A stretch of 64,000 nt of DNA from Phenylobacterium sp. RIFCSPHIGHO2_01_FULL_69_31. Lineage in GTDB: Bacteria; Pseudomonadota; Alphaproteobacteria; Caulobacterales; Caulobacteraceae. Positions 7,772 through 16,031 of the stretch are shown here, one piece after another. The first letter of the stretch is position 1. Each line of letters starts with the position of its first letter. The stretch is from contig NZ_MHXN01000028.1 in assembly GCF_001824475.1 (NCBI RefSeq), positions 111,569-175,568 on the forward strand. The letters run 5' to 3'. A program made the translations under genes and the position numbers. A model generated the notes under the pieces. The model saw nothing but the letters and a program-made list of their open reading frames with translations. It was not told the origin of the DNA and did no database searches.

Positions 7772-8664
7772 CGGCGCAACTCCTCGGCCTCGGCGCAGCC
7801 ATACGCGCAGATGCGGTCCAGGGCCGCCAGCATCAGGCGCGCGCCGGCGACATCGCCCCGCTCCACCTTCAGCTCGCCATAGTATTCGGTGGCGCCGCGA
7901 TGAGCCGGGGCGATGGCGAGCGCCTGCCGGTAGTAGCCCTCGGCCCGGTCGAACCGGCCCTTCTTGCGCCAGGCATAGCCCTGGTATGTCAGGATGTCGG
8001 GGTGCGGGCCGAAGGCGGCCCGGGCCGCGTCCAGCGAGGCCAGGGCCTCGTCGTAGCGCTTCTCGTTGATCAGGCCGACAGCCTGGACGTAGGCCCGGTC
8101 CCCGGCGGCGGCGAACAGCAGGGAGCCGCCCTCCAGCGCCGCGCTGGGCTGGCCCGCGGCGGTTCCGCCCGCCAACGCCTTCTCGACCTCCGCGGTGAGC
8201 GATTGAAGCGCCGCCGCATCGCAGCCGGCGCCGCAATCGGCGGCCTTGGCCCTCAGCCAGGCGAGTTGCTCCTGCGCCTTGGGATCCTTGAGGTTGGCCA
8301 GCGCCATGCCGAGGCCGGCGCGGCTGGGCAGGTCGTCGGGCGACAGCTTGACCGCCCGTTCGTAGGCTTTGCGCGCCCCCTTCCAGTTCTGGGCGCCCGC
8401 CTGGGCCACGCCGAGCAGCCGCCAGCCGTCGACATTGGTGGGCGCGGCGTCGGTCACCCGCTGGGCGGCGCGGGCGGCGGCCTTGTAGTCCTTGGCCTGG
8501 ATCGAGGCGACGGCCTTGGCGTACTCCTCTGCCGGGTCGTAGGCGGGGGCCGAGGCCGAGGGCATGGCCATTCCGGTCCCGCCGCCGCTGCCGGCCGCGA
8601 GCGCTCCGGCGGTGGTCAGGCCGGCGAGCGCGCCGGCGAGCAGCATGATCCTGAGCGACCGCAT
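7738..8664 (-). CDS. Exported TPR-repeat protein
   Basis: A 308-residue protein with a cleavable signal ([20 protein letters not shown], then ALAAG). Several tetratricopeptide repeats follow: [60 protein letters not shown], then [23 protein letters not shown] proteins are protein-interaction scaffolds. The last residues overlap the start of the heme protein gene, so the two are translationally coupled and probably form one complex in the periplasm. Divergent from msrA. Confidence 0.85.
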   Translation of the reverse strand: MRSLRIMLLAGALAGLTTAGALAAGSGGGTGMAMPSASAPAYDPAEEYAKAVASIQAKDYKAAARAAQRVTDAAPTNVDGWRLLGVAQAGAQNWKGARKAYERAVKLSPDDLPSRAGLGMALANLKDPKAQEQLAWLRAKAADCGAGCDAAALQSLTAEVEKALAGGTAAGQPSAALEGGSLLFAAAGDRAYVQAVGLINEKRYDEALASLDAARAAFGPHPDILTYQGYAWRKKGRFDRAEGYYRQALAIAPAHRGATEYYGELKVERGDVAGARLMLAALDRICAYGCAEAEELRRWIDAGGEPGL

Positions 8665-8795
8665 CGCGCGTCCTCCTCCCAGGTCTGGTTTGCGTGTATG
8701 CCGGGCTATGTCGCCGCCGTTCAGGCGAGCTTGGCAAGGTGCAAAACGGCGTTCGGCGCCCTATCTGGTCGCCCACCGACCCTGCGGAGACGCGC

Positions 8796-9446
8796 ATGCT
8801 CTTCAAGAAGCCCATGGATCTGCCGACGGCCGAGACCGCCCTGCCGGGACGCGCCCACGCGATTCCCACGGCCGGCACGCACTTCGTGAACGGCCGGGAC
8901 CTGAAGGGACCGTATCCCGAGGGCCTGGAGAGCGCCTACTTCGCCATGGGCTGCTTCTGGGGCGTGGAGCGGGTCTTCTGGCAAATCCCTGGCGTTCACG
9001 TGACCGCGGTGGGCTACCAGCAGGGGATAACGCCCAATCCCACCTACGAGGAAGTCTGCTCGGGCCGCACCGGCCACGCGGAGTCGGTGCTGGTTGTCTA
9101 CGACCCGCGGGCCGTGAGCTATGCGGCCCTGCTGAAGGTTTTCTGGGAAAACCACGACCCGACCCAGGGCATGCGCCAGGGGAACGACGTGGGCACGCAG
9201 TATCGCTCCGGCATCTACGTCACCAACGACGCCCAGGCGGCTGAGGCCGAAGCCTCGCGCGAGGCCTACCAGGCGGCCCTGTCGAGCGGCGGGCTCGGCC
9301 GGATCACGTCCGAGATCGCGCCGGCGGGGCCGTTCTATTTCGCCGAGGACTACCACCAGCAGTACTTGGCCAAGAACCCGAACGGCTACTGCGGCATCGG
9401 CGGCACCGGGGTCTCGTGCCCAGTCGGTGTCGGCGTCGGCGCCTAG
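8796..9446 (+). CDS. msrA: Peptide-methionine (S)-S-oxide reductase
   Basis: Repairs oxidised methionine by reducing Met-S-sulfoxide with thioredoxin electrons. The catalytic motif [11 protein letters not shown] (about residues 50-60) holds the nucleophilic Cys. Further MsrA hallmarks are [44 protein letters not shown] and the C-terminal [17 protein letters not shown], with a likely resolving Cys. Length 216. ATG 8796 (MLFKKPMD) was chosen. An in-frame GTG further upstream would add an unconserved arginine-rich leader. Divergent from the TPR gene. Confidence 0.96.
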   Translation: MLFKKPMDLPTAETALPGRAHAIPTAGTHFVNGRDLKGPYPEGLESAYFAMGCFWGVERVFWQIPGVHVTAVGYQQGITPNPTYEEVCSGRTGHAESVLVVYDPRAVSYAALLKVFWENHDPTQGMRQGNDVGTQYRSGIYVTNDAQAAEAEASREAYQAALSSGGLGRITSEIAPAGPFYFAEDYHQQYLAKNPNGYCGIGGTGVSCPVGVGVGA

Positions 9447-9457
9447 AGCCGGCGACG

Positions 9458-9793
9458 ATGACGCGGGAGGAGGTCCAGGCCTGTGCGATGGCCCTGCCGG
9501 CGGCGACGCATGTGGTCCAGTGGGGCGGGTCCGACGTCTACAAGGTAGGCGGCAAGGTCTTTGCCATCTGCGGCCTCCGCGGCGGGCTGTCGTTCAAGGT
9601 CTCGCCGATCGGGTTCGAGGTGCTCACCCGCGGCGGGCCGGCGCGCCAGGCGCCCTACCTGGCCAAGGGGCATTGGGTGATCGTGGATCTGGAGGATCTG
9701 GAGCCGTCCGACGCGATCGGCTGGATCGAGACCGCCCACAGCCTGATCGCGGCAAAGCTCACGAAGGCGACGCGGGCGGAGCTGGGGCTTTAG
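9458..9793 (+). CDS. MmcQ/YjbR family protein
   Basis: A 111-residue protein of the MmcQ/YjbR (CyaY-like fold) family. It has the characteristic LPAATHVVQWGGSDVYKVGG near the N-terminus, FKVSPIGFEVL in the middle, and APYLAKGHWVIVDLED leading to a C-terminal helix. The biochemical role of the family is not established; DNA binding has been proposed. It starts 11 bases after msrA and is probably co-transcribed with it. Its 3' end overlaps the convergent DUF599 gene by 35 bases. Confidence 0.88.
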   Translation: MTREEVQACAMALPAATHVVQWGGSDVYKVGGKVFAICGLRGGLSFKVSPIGFEVLTRGGPARQAPYLAKGHWVIVDLEDLEPSDAIGWIETAHSLIAAKLTKATRAELGL

Positions 9794-10478
9794 TTTCCAG
9801 CAGCTGGCGGAATTCGTGGATGGCGACGGCTGCGGGCGAACTGCGCTGGCGCCAGAATAGCAGGGCCACTGCGCCCAGGGTGGCGGCCATGAACGACCAG
9901 GGACCGAATAGCCAGGCCGCGGCCGCCAGGGCGAAGTAGTAGCCTCGGACGCCTGAGTTGAACGAGCCCAGCGCCGGATTCAGCAGCCGCGCCAGGAGCA
10001 CGCCGTAGGTGGAGCGCTGGTCCTCGGCCAGCGGCTCCGGCGTCGCGCCCACTGCGGCGAGGCAGTAGTTGAGCTGGCGGATCGACCAGATGAAGTCCAG
10101 CAGCCCGCGGGCCAGGGCGACTACCACCAGGGCCAACTGCACCTCGAAGAGCAGCCGCGTCGAGGTCTTCACCACTTCCAGCGCCGAGACCGAGCGAAAG
10201 GTGGAATCGCCTCCGAACAGCGCGCCCGCCGCGGCGGCGATCAGCAGCAGGTTGGACGAGGCGAAGAACGACGCCGAGTTGAGGGCGTGGCCCAGCAGCT
10301 GGCCGTCCATCAGGCGCACCTCGCGCCCGGTCATCTGGGTCATCCAGGCCGTGCGGATGACGGTCATGTCGGTGTTGAGGACGCCGCCCCGCCGCTTGCC
10401 GAACATCGTCAGCAGGGGCTCGTAGAAGAACCAGGCCAGGGCGAACACGCCGAGGGCGATGATGTCCAGAAGGTCCAT
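9759..10478 (-). CDS. DUF599 family inner-membrane protein
   Basis: A 239-residue integral membrane protein with hydrophobic segments at about residues 3-20 (LLDIIALGVFALAWFFYEPL), 70-90, 112-130 and 185-220. The DUF599 signature is visible in NTDMTVIRTAWMTQM, LGHALNSASFFASSN and IWSIRQLNYCLAAVG. Function is unknown for the family. It follows the MHS-type transporter with a single base between stop and start (TGA-c-ATG), so translation is coupled. Confidence 0.85.
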   Translation of the reverse strand: MDLLDIIALGVFALAWFFYEPLLTMFGKRRGGVLNTDMTVIRTAWMTQMTGREVRLMDGQLLGHALNSASFFASSNLLLIAAAAGALFGGDSTFRSVSALEVVKTSTRLLFEVQLALVVVALARGLLDFIWSIRQLNYCLAAVGATPEPLAEDQRSTYGVLLARLLNPALGSFNSGVRGYYFALAAAAWLFGPWSFMAATLGAVALLFWRQRSSPAAVAIHEFRQLLETKAPAPPASPS

Positions 10479-10479
10479 G

Positions 10480-11814
10480 TCAGTCCTCGAGGATCAGACT
10501 GTGCTTCCGGTTGTCGGGCAGCAGGAAGATCATGAGGAACGCCACCGCCATCCCCAAGGCGACATAGACGTAGAACCCGCTTTCGACCCCTGCCCGCTTG
10601 AAGGCGAGCGCGATCGGCTCGGCCGTGCCGCCGAAAATGGCGGTGCCCATGCCATAGGGCAGGGCGACGCCCAGGGCGCGGACGTTGGCGGGGAACAGCT
10701 CGGCCTTCACCACCGCGCTGACGGCGTTGTAGCCCGACATCAGGAACACGAGGGTGGCGACAAGCGCGAAGGCGACGAACGGGGACTGGGTTCCGGCGAT
10801 GGTCGACAGGGCCGGATAGGCCGCGAGGGCGCCGCCGCCGAACGCGATGAACAGGGTGGCCTTGCGCCCCCAGTGGTCGCTGAGCCAGCCGAAGAACGGC
10901 AGGGCGAAGAGATACACCACCAGGGCCGCGGCGGTGATGCCCGTCGCGGTGGGACCGGCGAAGCCTGCGGTGCCGGTCAGGAACTTCGGCATGTAGGTGG
11001 TGAAGGCGTAGAAGGCGAGCGAGCCGCCGGCGGTAAAGCCGAAGATGGTCAGGGTCTGCTTTGGATAGCGCATGAACAGCATCATCGTCCGCGCCCGCTC
11101 GGCGCCGGAGGCCTTGGAGACCTCGTAGGACTGGCTCTCGTCCATCCGGCTGCGGATCCAGAACACCACCACCGCCATGGCCGCGCCGATGAAGAACGGA
11201 ATGCGCCAGCCCCAGCTTTCCAGGTCCTCCGGGGCCATCGTCGTCTGCAGCAGGCTGAGGATGCCCAGGGCGATGAGCTGGCCCATGACCATGGTCACGA
11301 ACTGGAAGCTGGACCAGAAGCCGCGTCGGCGGCGGCCGGCCATCTCGGACAGGTAGGTGGCGCTGGCGCCGTACTCGCCCCCCACCGACAGGCCCTGAAG
11401 GATGCGCGCCACCACCAGCAGGATCGGGGCGGCCACCCCGATGGTCTCGTAGCTGGGCAGGACCGCGATAATGAGCGAGCCGCCGCACATCAGGCTGACC
11501 GCGGCCGTCAGGGCGGTCTTGCGGCCGGCGTGGTCGGCATAGAGGCCCATCAGCCAGGCGCCCAGCGGACGGGCGAAAAAGCCCACGGCAAACACGGCCA
11601 TGGTCTTCAGAAGACCGGCGAGGTCGTCGTCGCCCGGGAAGAAGTGGTTGGAAAAATAGACCGCGAACGCCGAATAGACGAACCAGTCGTACCACTCGAC
11701 CAGGTTGCCGGCAGAGCCGCCGAGGATGGCCCTGAAGCGCTGGGCGGCCGTAAGGCCTGGGACCGTGATCCCGGGCGGAATCTGGGCTTCGGCCCCGGTC
11801 TCCGTCGCGGTCAT
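10480..11814 (-). CDS. MFS transporter, metabolite:H+ symporter (MHS) type
   Basis: A 444-residue, 12-helix permease of the MHS branch (alpha-ketoglutarate/citrate/proline-betaine symporters). The N-terminal hallmark is ILGGSAGNLVEWYDWFVYSA. The helix 2-3 loop motif is GLYADHAGRKTAL, and SVGGEYGASATYLSEMA with RRRGFWSSFQFVTM is typical of KgtP/ProP relatives. The likely substrate is a dicarboxylate, oxo-acid or betaine taken up with protons (inference). It forms a two-gene unit with the DUF599 gene. Confidence 0.9.
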   Translation of the reverse strand: MTATETGAEAQIPPGITVPGLTAAQRFRAILGGSAGNLVEWYDWFVYSAFAVYFSNHFFPGDDDLAGLLKTMAVFAVGFFARPLGAWLMGLYADHAGRKTALTAAVSLMCGGSLIIAVLPSYETIGVAAPILLVVARILQGLSVGGEYGASATYLSEMAGRRRRGFWSSFQFVTMVMGQLIALGILSLLQTTMAPEDLESWGWRIPFFIGAAMAVVVFWIRSRMDESQSYEVSKASGAERARTMMLFMRYPKQTLTIFGFTAGGSLAFYAFTTYMPKFLTGTAGFAGPTATGITAAALVVYLFALPFFGWLSDHWGRKATLFIAFGGGALAAYPALSTIAGTQSPFVAFALVATLVFLMSGYNAVSAVVKAELFPANVRALGVALPYGMGTAIFGGTAEPIALAFKRAGVESGFYVYVALGMAVAFLMIFLLPDNRKHSLILED

Positions 11815-11876
11815 GCAGTCTCCCCCAGCTCGACTTTTGAGGCCGATGCTAGGGGTAGCCGCGGACTACGCCAACG

Positions 11877-12035
11877 TCAGATCCGTCCCATCACCACGAG
11901 GATGATGACGATCACGAGGACCAGGCCCAGGCCGCCGCTCGGGAAGTAGCCCCAGCTGCGCGAATAGCCCCACGAGGGCAGCGCGCCCAGCAGGAGCAGG
12001 ATCAGTATGATGATCAGAATGGTCCCTAGGGACAT
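11877..12035 (-). CDS. DUF3309 family small membrane protein
   Basis: A 52-residue protein. It begins MSLGTILIIILILLLLGALP, continues with the family core WGYSRSWGYFPSGGLG, and ends in a second hydrophobic stretch (VLVIVIILVVMGRI). This is the DUF3309 pattern of two transmembrane helices joined by a short aromatic/glycine loop. Its function is unknown, and in many proteobacteria it is a single stress-related gene. A GGAGAG ribosome site precedes the ATG. Confidence 0.85.
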   Translation of the reverse strand: MSLGTILIIILILLLLGALPSWGYSRSWGYFPSGGLGLVLVIVIILVVMGRI

Positions 12036-12113
12036 GGCGCTCTCCTCCGGTCCCCCGACCTCGACCGCACCGAACGCGAATGGTGAAGGTCGGGTTCCCC
12101 GGAGGGCGGACCG

Positions 12114-12509
12114 CTAGTCCGCCGCGTCGGCCGTGTGCAGGCGATGCTCGCGGTCGGTGGACTGCAAGGCGTACATCATCCCGATCCACCCGCCCTTCAC
12201 ACGGGGCAGCGCCAGGAGCGTCAGCACGGTCAGGGCGCCCAGGATGATCGGCAGGGAGTAGAGCGGCGAGGATTCCCAGACGACGGGGAAGAACAGCATC
12301 GGGGCGACGATCAAGTGGCCCACCAGCAGGATCGTCAGATAGGCCGGGCCGTCGTCGGCCGGGTAGCGGGCGAGATCATGGCCGCAGGCCTCGCAAGCCG
12401 GCTGGACCTTCAGGTAGCGACCGAATAGGCGGCCCTTGCCGCAGCACGGGCAGTGCTGCGACAGGCCCCGACCGATCGAGCGGAACAGCGGGTGATGGAA
12501 TTCGGCCAT
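12114..12509 (-). CDS. DUF983 family protein
   Basis: A 131-residue protein with an N-terminal zinc-ribbon-like part, CPCCGKGRLFGRYLKVQPAC, then EACG (two CxxC pairs, about residues 20-43). Two membrane helices follow (TILLVGHLIVAPMLFFPVVW and SLPIILGALTVLTLLALPRV). The KGGWIGMMYAL segment near the end is typical of DUF983. The family often sits with cytochrome oxidase genes, but here it stands alone. Function unknown. Confidence 0.88.
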   Translation of the reverse strand: MAEFHHPLFRSIGRGLSQHCPCCGKGRLFGRYLKVQPACEACGHDLARYPADDGPAYLTILLVGHLIVAPMLFFPVVWESSPLYSLPIILGALTVLTLLALPRVKGGWIGMMYALQSTDREHRLHTADAAD

Positions 12510-12541
12510 GGCGCCCCATATGCGCCTCCGCCGACCGAGGG

Positions 12542-12561
12542 GGAAGGCCCGGGGGCCTTCC
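12542..12561 (-). terminator. Hairpin downstream of the entericidin gene
   Basis: GGAAGGCCC is paired with GGGCCTTCC around a two-base centre. It lies 12 bases past the stop of the small lipoprotein gene. There is no U-run on the minus strand, so it may only be a stabilising hairpin. Confidence 0.35.
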
Positions 12562-12573
12562 GTCGCACCCGTT

Positions 12574-12711
12574 CTACTTCTTGGCGTCCTCGGCCGCGCC
12601 GGTCACCGCACGGCCGGCGGCGGAGGCGTCCTTGCCGATCCCGGAGACGGTGTTGCAGGCCGATACCAGGAGGGCGGCGGCGGCGGCGGTCAGAACGATC
12701 AGCTTGCGCAT
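12574..12711 (-). CDS. Entericidin-like small lipoprotein
   Basis: A 45-residue peptide too short for most gene callers. The lipobox is LLVSAC (Cys 19), after a signal MRKLIVLTAAAAALLV. The mature part is NTVSGIGKDASAAGRAVTGA, then AEDAKK. The order of lipidated Cys-Asn-Thr, glycine, and a short amphipathic helix with 'GKD' matches the EcnA/EcnB entericidin family of membrane lipoproteins. In other bacteria these form a toxin/antidote pair or respond to envelope stress. Only one copy is present here. Confidence 0.85.
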   Translation of the reverse strand: MRKLIVLTAAAAALLVSACNTVSGIGKDASAAGRAVTGAAEDAKK

Positions 12712-12764
12712 GGGAAGAACCCCTCTCGAAGATGAGCCTTAGGTCTCTTGCGCCGCCTATCTAG

Positions 12765-13235
12765 TCAAGCTTGCGGCGGGATTGCGGCGTCGCGGGCCAG
12801 GCGGCCGAGCCGGGCCTCCATCCGCCGCACGTGACTGCCGGGCCAGTAGCTGCGGCCGCAGGCCGGGCAGATGCGAAACGGGCGGCCTCTTTCCGGCGCT
12901 GCGCCGGGCATCGCGGCGACCTCCTCGTCCCCGGCGTCGCGGAGGTGCGCATTGTCCATGACGCAGCGGGTGAACGGCGCGAACTCCCAGTCGAGCACCA
13001 CCTCGCGCGAAAGATGGTGCGCCTCGGCGTCGACCCCGAAGCCGCGGATCAGCACCGACTCGTGGGCCGCGGCGGCCAGCCGCTTGTCCCGCGTCAGCAG
13101 GATCCGGCCCTCTCGGCGCGCCGTCTTGATGAGATCGGAATCGGGTTCCCCGTCCGAGGCCAGATAGGTGTCGTAGCCCGCCGCGCGCAGCAGGCGCGCC
13201 AACCGAACGAGCATCTCGTCGCAAAGAAAGCGCAT
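12765..13235 (-). CDS. Mut7-C RNase-domain protein
   Basis: A 156-residue protein of the Mut7-C (DUF82) family, a PIN-like RNase fold with a zinc ribbon. The N-terminal signature is MRFLCDEMLVRLARLLRAAG, then YDT. The acidic residues are in SDGEPDSDLIKTARREGRIL and LTRDKRL. The ribbon has CPACGRSYWPGSH, but the first half reads RCVMDN where the family usually has RCxxCN, so one zinc ligand is Asp. ATG 13235 fits the family start. An in-frame ATG at 13310 would add 25 unconserved residues. Divergent from a small zinc-ribbon gene. Confidence 0.82.
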   Translation of the reverse strand: MRFLCDEMLVRLARLLRAAGYDTYLASDGEPDSDLIKTARREGRILLTRDKRLAAAAHESVLIRGFGVDAEAHHLSREVVLDWEFAPFTRCVMDNAHLRDAGDEEVAAMPGAAPERGRPFRICPACGRSYWPGSHVRRMEARLGRLARDAAIPPQA

Positions 13236-13355
13236 ATCGGTGAAATCCGTGTGCACCGGCGCCGTTCCGTCATTGCGCTGCAACATGATTTCGTAGAATG
13301 GATTTTGCATTGCGAAGAGCGGCCAGCTCCCCCTGGCTCATCTTGGAGCAGAGTG

Positions 13356-13550
13356 ATGATTGAGTTGCGTACCTTCCCGGGCCTCTTCGTGGGCCGTCGC
13401 ACCCTTGTGCAGGCCGACGAGGCTCCCCGCGACCAGCAGGGTTCCGCCTATGCCTGCGGTGCCTGCCGCCAGGAGCTGGCCCGTGTCGACCGCTCGTTCT
13501 TCAACGACGTGGTGGTCAAGTGCCGCTGCGGGGAATTCAACCAGCTCTAG
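13356..13550 (+). CDS. Small zinc-ribbon-like protein
   Basis: A 64-residue protein with four cysteines that can bind one metal: CGAC at about residues 34-37 and CRC at about 56-58. The ending is CRCGEFNQL. The N-terminal half (MIELRTFPGLFVGRRTLVQA) has no recognisable motif. The layout resembles small Com-like or ribosomal-type zinc ribbons, but no family can be named with certainty. It is divergent from the Mut7-C gene, which also carries a zinc ribbon. Confidence 0.7.
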   Translation: MIELRTFPGLFVGRRTLVQADEAPRDQQGSAYACGACRQELARVDRSFFNDVVVKCRCGEFNQL

Positions 13551-13589
13551 GCTGACGGCGGGGCCGCAGCCCCGCCTCCGCGCCCCGCG

Positions 13590-14027
13590 TCAGGCGGGCT
13601 GGGTCTCGCCGACGAGCGGGCTTGGCTTGTTCTCGCGGATCCAGCGCTTCTCGTCCTCGCTGTTGGGCAAGGGCGGACGGATGCCCTGGATGGACCACAG
13701 TTCGAACGACGTCTCGTCGATGTGGAACTCCCAGTCGAAACCGCGATCCCGGATGTACGGCGCCAGCGCCTCGTCGCACTCGCCGATCCACCATGTCCGC
13801 GCCTCGGCCGAGGGTAGGGTGCGGGCGATGTGGTCGACCCAGATGCGGACGAACTTCGTGGCCGGCTCGCCGCCGACGAAGAACGAGTCCGGGGCGACCT
13901 CCTGGAACACGACGCCGACGTAGAATTTCGGCAGGCGGCTGTAGAGCGCCGTGATGCGCTGGGACAGCTCGCGCTTGTCGTCGGCCGAGAAGGCTCCCAC
14001 CGGGTGATAGATTTTCCAGAGCGGCAT
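13590..14027 (-). CDS. Tautomerase-family protein (cis-CaaD/oxalocrotonate tautomerase-like)
   Basis: A 145-residue protein beginning Met-Pro (MPLWKIYHPVGAFSADDKRE). In the tautomerase superfamily, processing of Met exposes the catalytic N-terminal proline. LSQRITALYSRLPKFYVGVV and KFVRIWVDHIARTL match the long (about 140-residue) putative oxalocrotonate tautomerase/cis-3-chloroacrylate dehalogenase-like family (Tautomerase_3). The substrate is probably an enol or unsaturated acid (inference). ATG 14027 was chosen because Pro must be residue 2. Divergent from a TetR regulator across a 21-bp palindrome. Confidence 0.82.
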   Translation of the reverse strand: MPLWKIYHPVGAFSADDKRELSQRITALYSRLPKFYVGVVFQEVAPDSFFVGGEPATKFVRIWVDHIARTLPSAEARTWWIGECDEALAPYIRDRGFDWEFHIDETSFELWSIQGIRPPLPNSEDEKRWIRENKPSPLVGETQPA

Positions 14028-14053
14028 CGATCGGCTCCCTGCGCCGTTGACAT

Positions 14054-14074
14054 CAATGATGATGATCATCATTG
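14054..14074. promoter_or_regulatory. 21-bp palindrome, likely TetR operator
   Basis: CAATGATGAT, one central base, then ATCATCATTG. The two arms are perfectly complementary. It lies between the divergent tautomerase (start 14027) and TetR (start 14111) genes, and overlaps a TTGACA (14047-14052). It is a strong candidate binding site for the neighbouring TetR protein, which would repress both genes (inference). Confidence 0.6.
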
Positions 14075-14110
14075 TTGCTGGATCGAAGCGCGTCAAGCGG
14101 CAGGATCGGG

Positions 14111-14689
14111 ATGAAGATCAGCAAGGCCCAGGCCCAGGAGAACCGGCAGCGGGTGGTGGAGGTGGCGTCGGAGCTCTTCCGCGCGCGCGGCTTCGACGAG
14201 GTTCCGGTCGGGGACCTGATGAAGGCCGCCGGGTTCACGCACGGCGGCTTCTACAACCACTTCGCCTCGAAGCAGGACCTGGCCGCCGAGGCGCTGGAGA
14301 ACGCCTGGGCGCAGATGGCGGCGGAACGGGCGCGGGCGGACGGCGTCGCAGGCCTCCTGCCGCACTACCTTTCCCGGGCGGCGCGCAACGCGCCGGGCAA
14401 GAGCTGTCCCGCGGCCGCCCTGGCCGGCGATATCGGCCGCCAGCCGGACGCCTTGAGGGGCGTGTTCGCCGAGGGCCTGGAGGGAATGATCGCGTCGGTC
14501 GAGGCGGGCCTCGAGGGCGAAGGCCCTGCCCGGCGTGCACTCGCGGTGGCCCTGGTCGCCCGGATGGTCGGCGCCCTGATGCTGTCGCGCGCCGTGCCGG
14601 ACGACCATCCGCTGGCGAACGAGATGCTGGACGCCAATCTGCGCGCCGCCCTGGCCGAGGTTGTCGGCGGCGACGACGCGGGGGCATGA
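14111..14689 (+). CDS. TetR-family transcriptional regulator
   Basis: A 192-residue repressor. The N-terminal HTH spans about residues 8-55 (VEVASELFRARGFDEVPVGD, LMKAAGFTHGGFYNHFASK), with the HGGFYNHF form common in TetR proteins that control redox or electrophile-response genes. The C-terminal domain (from about 75) has SCPAAALAGDIGRQP, a motif of the TetR_C_33 group. Start ATG 14111 is chosen; an upstream in-frame TTG would run into the palindrome. It most likely controls the divergent tautomerase, and possibly the amidohydrolase 32 bases downstream. Confidence 0.9.
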   Translation: MKISKAQAQENRQRVVEVASELFRARGFDEVPVGDLMKAAGFTHGGFYNHFASKQDLAAEALENAWAQMAAERARADGVAGLLPHYLSRAARNAPGKSCPAAALAGDIGRQPDALRGVFAEGLEGMIASVEAGLEGEGPARRALAVALVARMVGALMLSRAVPDDHPLANEMLDANLRAALAEVVGGDDAGA

Positions 14690-14721
14690 TCGCCGCCTGA
14701 GGTCTGGCGGCGGGGTGGCGC

Positions 14722-16026
14722 GTGGGTTTTCTTGCAGCGGTTCGGCTTGTCGCGCACGCCGCGGCGGCGCTGGCCCTGGCCGTCATCGTGCCGGCCGCTT
14801 CCGCCGAGACACTGCATGTCCGCGCCGGCCGGCTCATCGACCCCGTGCGCGGCGAGGCCGTGGGCGAGCGGCTGATCACGATCGTGGACGGCCGGATCAC
14901 ATCCGTCACGCCCTGGACGCACCCACCCAGGGACGGACGGGTTCTCGACTGGTCGCGCTACACGGTGTTGCCCGGCCTGATCGACATGCACACCCACGTG
15001 GCGGACGGGTTCGGTCAGACGGACGATCCGGCCGAGGCGCTGAAGCATTCCGAGGCTGAAACGATCCTCAAGGGCGCCGAGGCCGCCCGCATCATGCTGC
15101 GGGCCGGGTTCACCACCGTGCGGGACGTAGGCGCTTATCGTGGCCTGACCGATGTCGCCCTTCGCGATGCGATCGCGGCGGGCCAGGTGGAAGGGCCGCG
15201 GATGATCGTGGCGGGCGCTTACATCACCAAGCCCGGAGGTGGCGGGGCGGTGACGGGCGCGCCGGCCGGCGTCGAGATCCCCGTGGCCTTTCGCCTCGGC
15301 GAGGCGCGGGGGCCGGACGAAGCGCGCCGGCGGGCGCGATACCTGATCGGCCAGGGCGCCGACTTCATCAAGGTGATCGCCACCGGCGCCGTGCTGGCCG
15401 TCGGCAGCGAGCCGGGCGCCCTGGAACTGAGCGAGGTGGAAATCGCCGCGGTCTGCGACGAGGCTCGAGCGCTTGGCCGCTATTGCATCGCCCACGCCCA
15501 CGGGGCGGAAGGGATAAAGGCTGCGATCCGAGCCGGCGCCCGCACCATCGAGCACGCCAGCCTGGTCGACGACGAGGGGATCGCCCTGGCGAGGGCGCGA
15601 GGCGTCTGGTTGGACATGGACATCTACAACGGTGACTGGATCGAGGAGGTCGGGACCCGCGAGGGGTGGCCGGCCGAGTACCTGCGCAAGAACCGCGAAA
15701 CGACGGACGCACAGCGCGAAGGCTTCCGCAGGGCGGTCAGCGCCGGGGTGAAGCTGACGTTCGGCACCGATGCGGCCGTCTATCCCTATGGCCTGGGTGC
15801 AAGGCAATTTGCCTACATGGTCCGCTACGGCATGAGCTCGGCCCAGGCGATCCGGTCCGCCACCACCGAGGCGGCCGCCGCGCTGGGGTTGGAGCGCGAG
15901 CTCGGCCAGGCCGCGCCGGGTTTCGCGGGCGACCTCATCGCGGTTTCGGGCGACCCGTTGGCGGACGTCTCCACCCTGACGCAGGTCCAAGGGGTCGTGA
16001 AGGCGGGGCGTCTCGTCGGGCGCTGA
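14722..16026 (+). CDS. Exported amidohydrolase (imidazolonepropionase/Xaa-Pro-dipeptidase-like)
   Basis: A 434-residue metal-dependent hydrolase with a signal peptide (VAHAAAALALAVIVPAASAE). Metal ligands are in LPGLIDMHTHV (HxH, about residues 90-92), the bridging Lys in GADFIKVIATG, His in YCIAHAHG and TIEHASL, and the catalytic Asp in LTFGTDAAVYP. This is the pattern of the imidazolonepropionase-like amidohydrolases, whose characterised members hydrolyse Xaa-Pro or Xaa-Lys dipeptides. The start is GTG 14722. It is 32 bases after the TetR gene and probably co-transcribed with it. Confidence 0.88.
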   Translation: MGFLAAVRLVAHAAAALALAVIVPAASAETLHVRAGRLIDPVRGEAVGERLITIVDGRITSVTPWTHPPRDGRVLDWSRYTVLPGLIDMHTHVADGFGQTDDPAEALKHSEAETILKGAEAARIMLRAGFTTVRDVGAYRGLTDVALRDAIAAGQVEGPRMIVAGAYITKPGGGGAVTGAPAGVEIPVAFRLGEARGPDEARRRARYLIGQGADFIKVIATGAVLAVGSEPGALELSEVEIAAVCDEARALGRYCIAHAHGAEGIKAAIRAGARTIEHASLVDDEGIALARARGVWLDMDIYNGDWIEEVGTREGWPAEYLRKNRETTDAQREGFRRAVSAGVKLTFGTDAAVYPYGLGARQFAYMVRYGMSSAQAIRSATTEAAAALGLERELGQAAPGFAGDLIAVSGDPLADVSTLTQVQGVVKAGRLVGR

Positions 16027-16031
16027 AGGCC

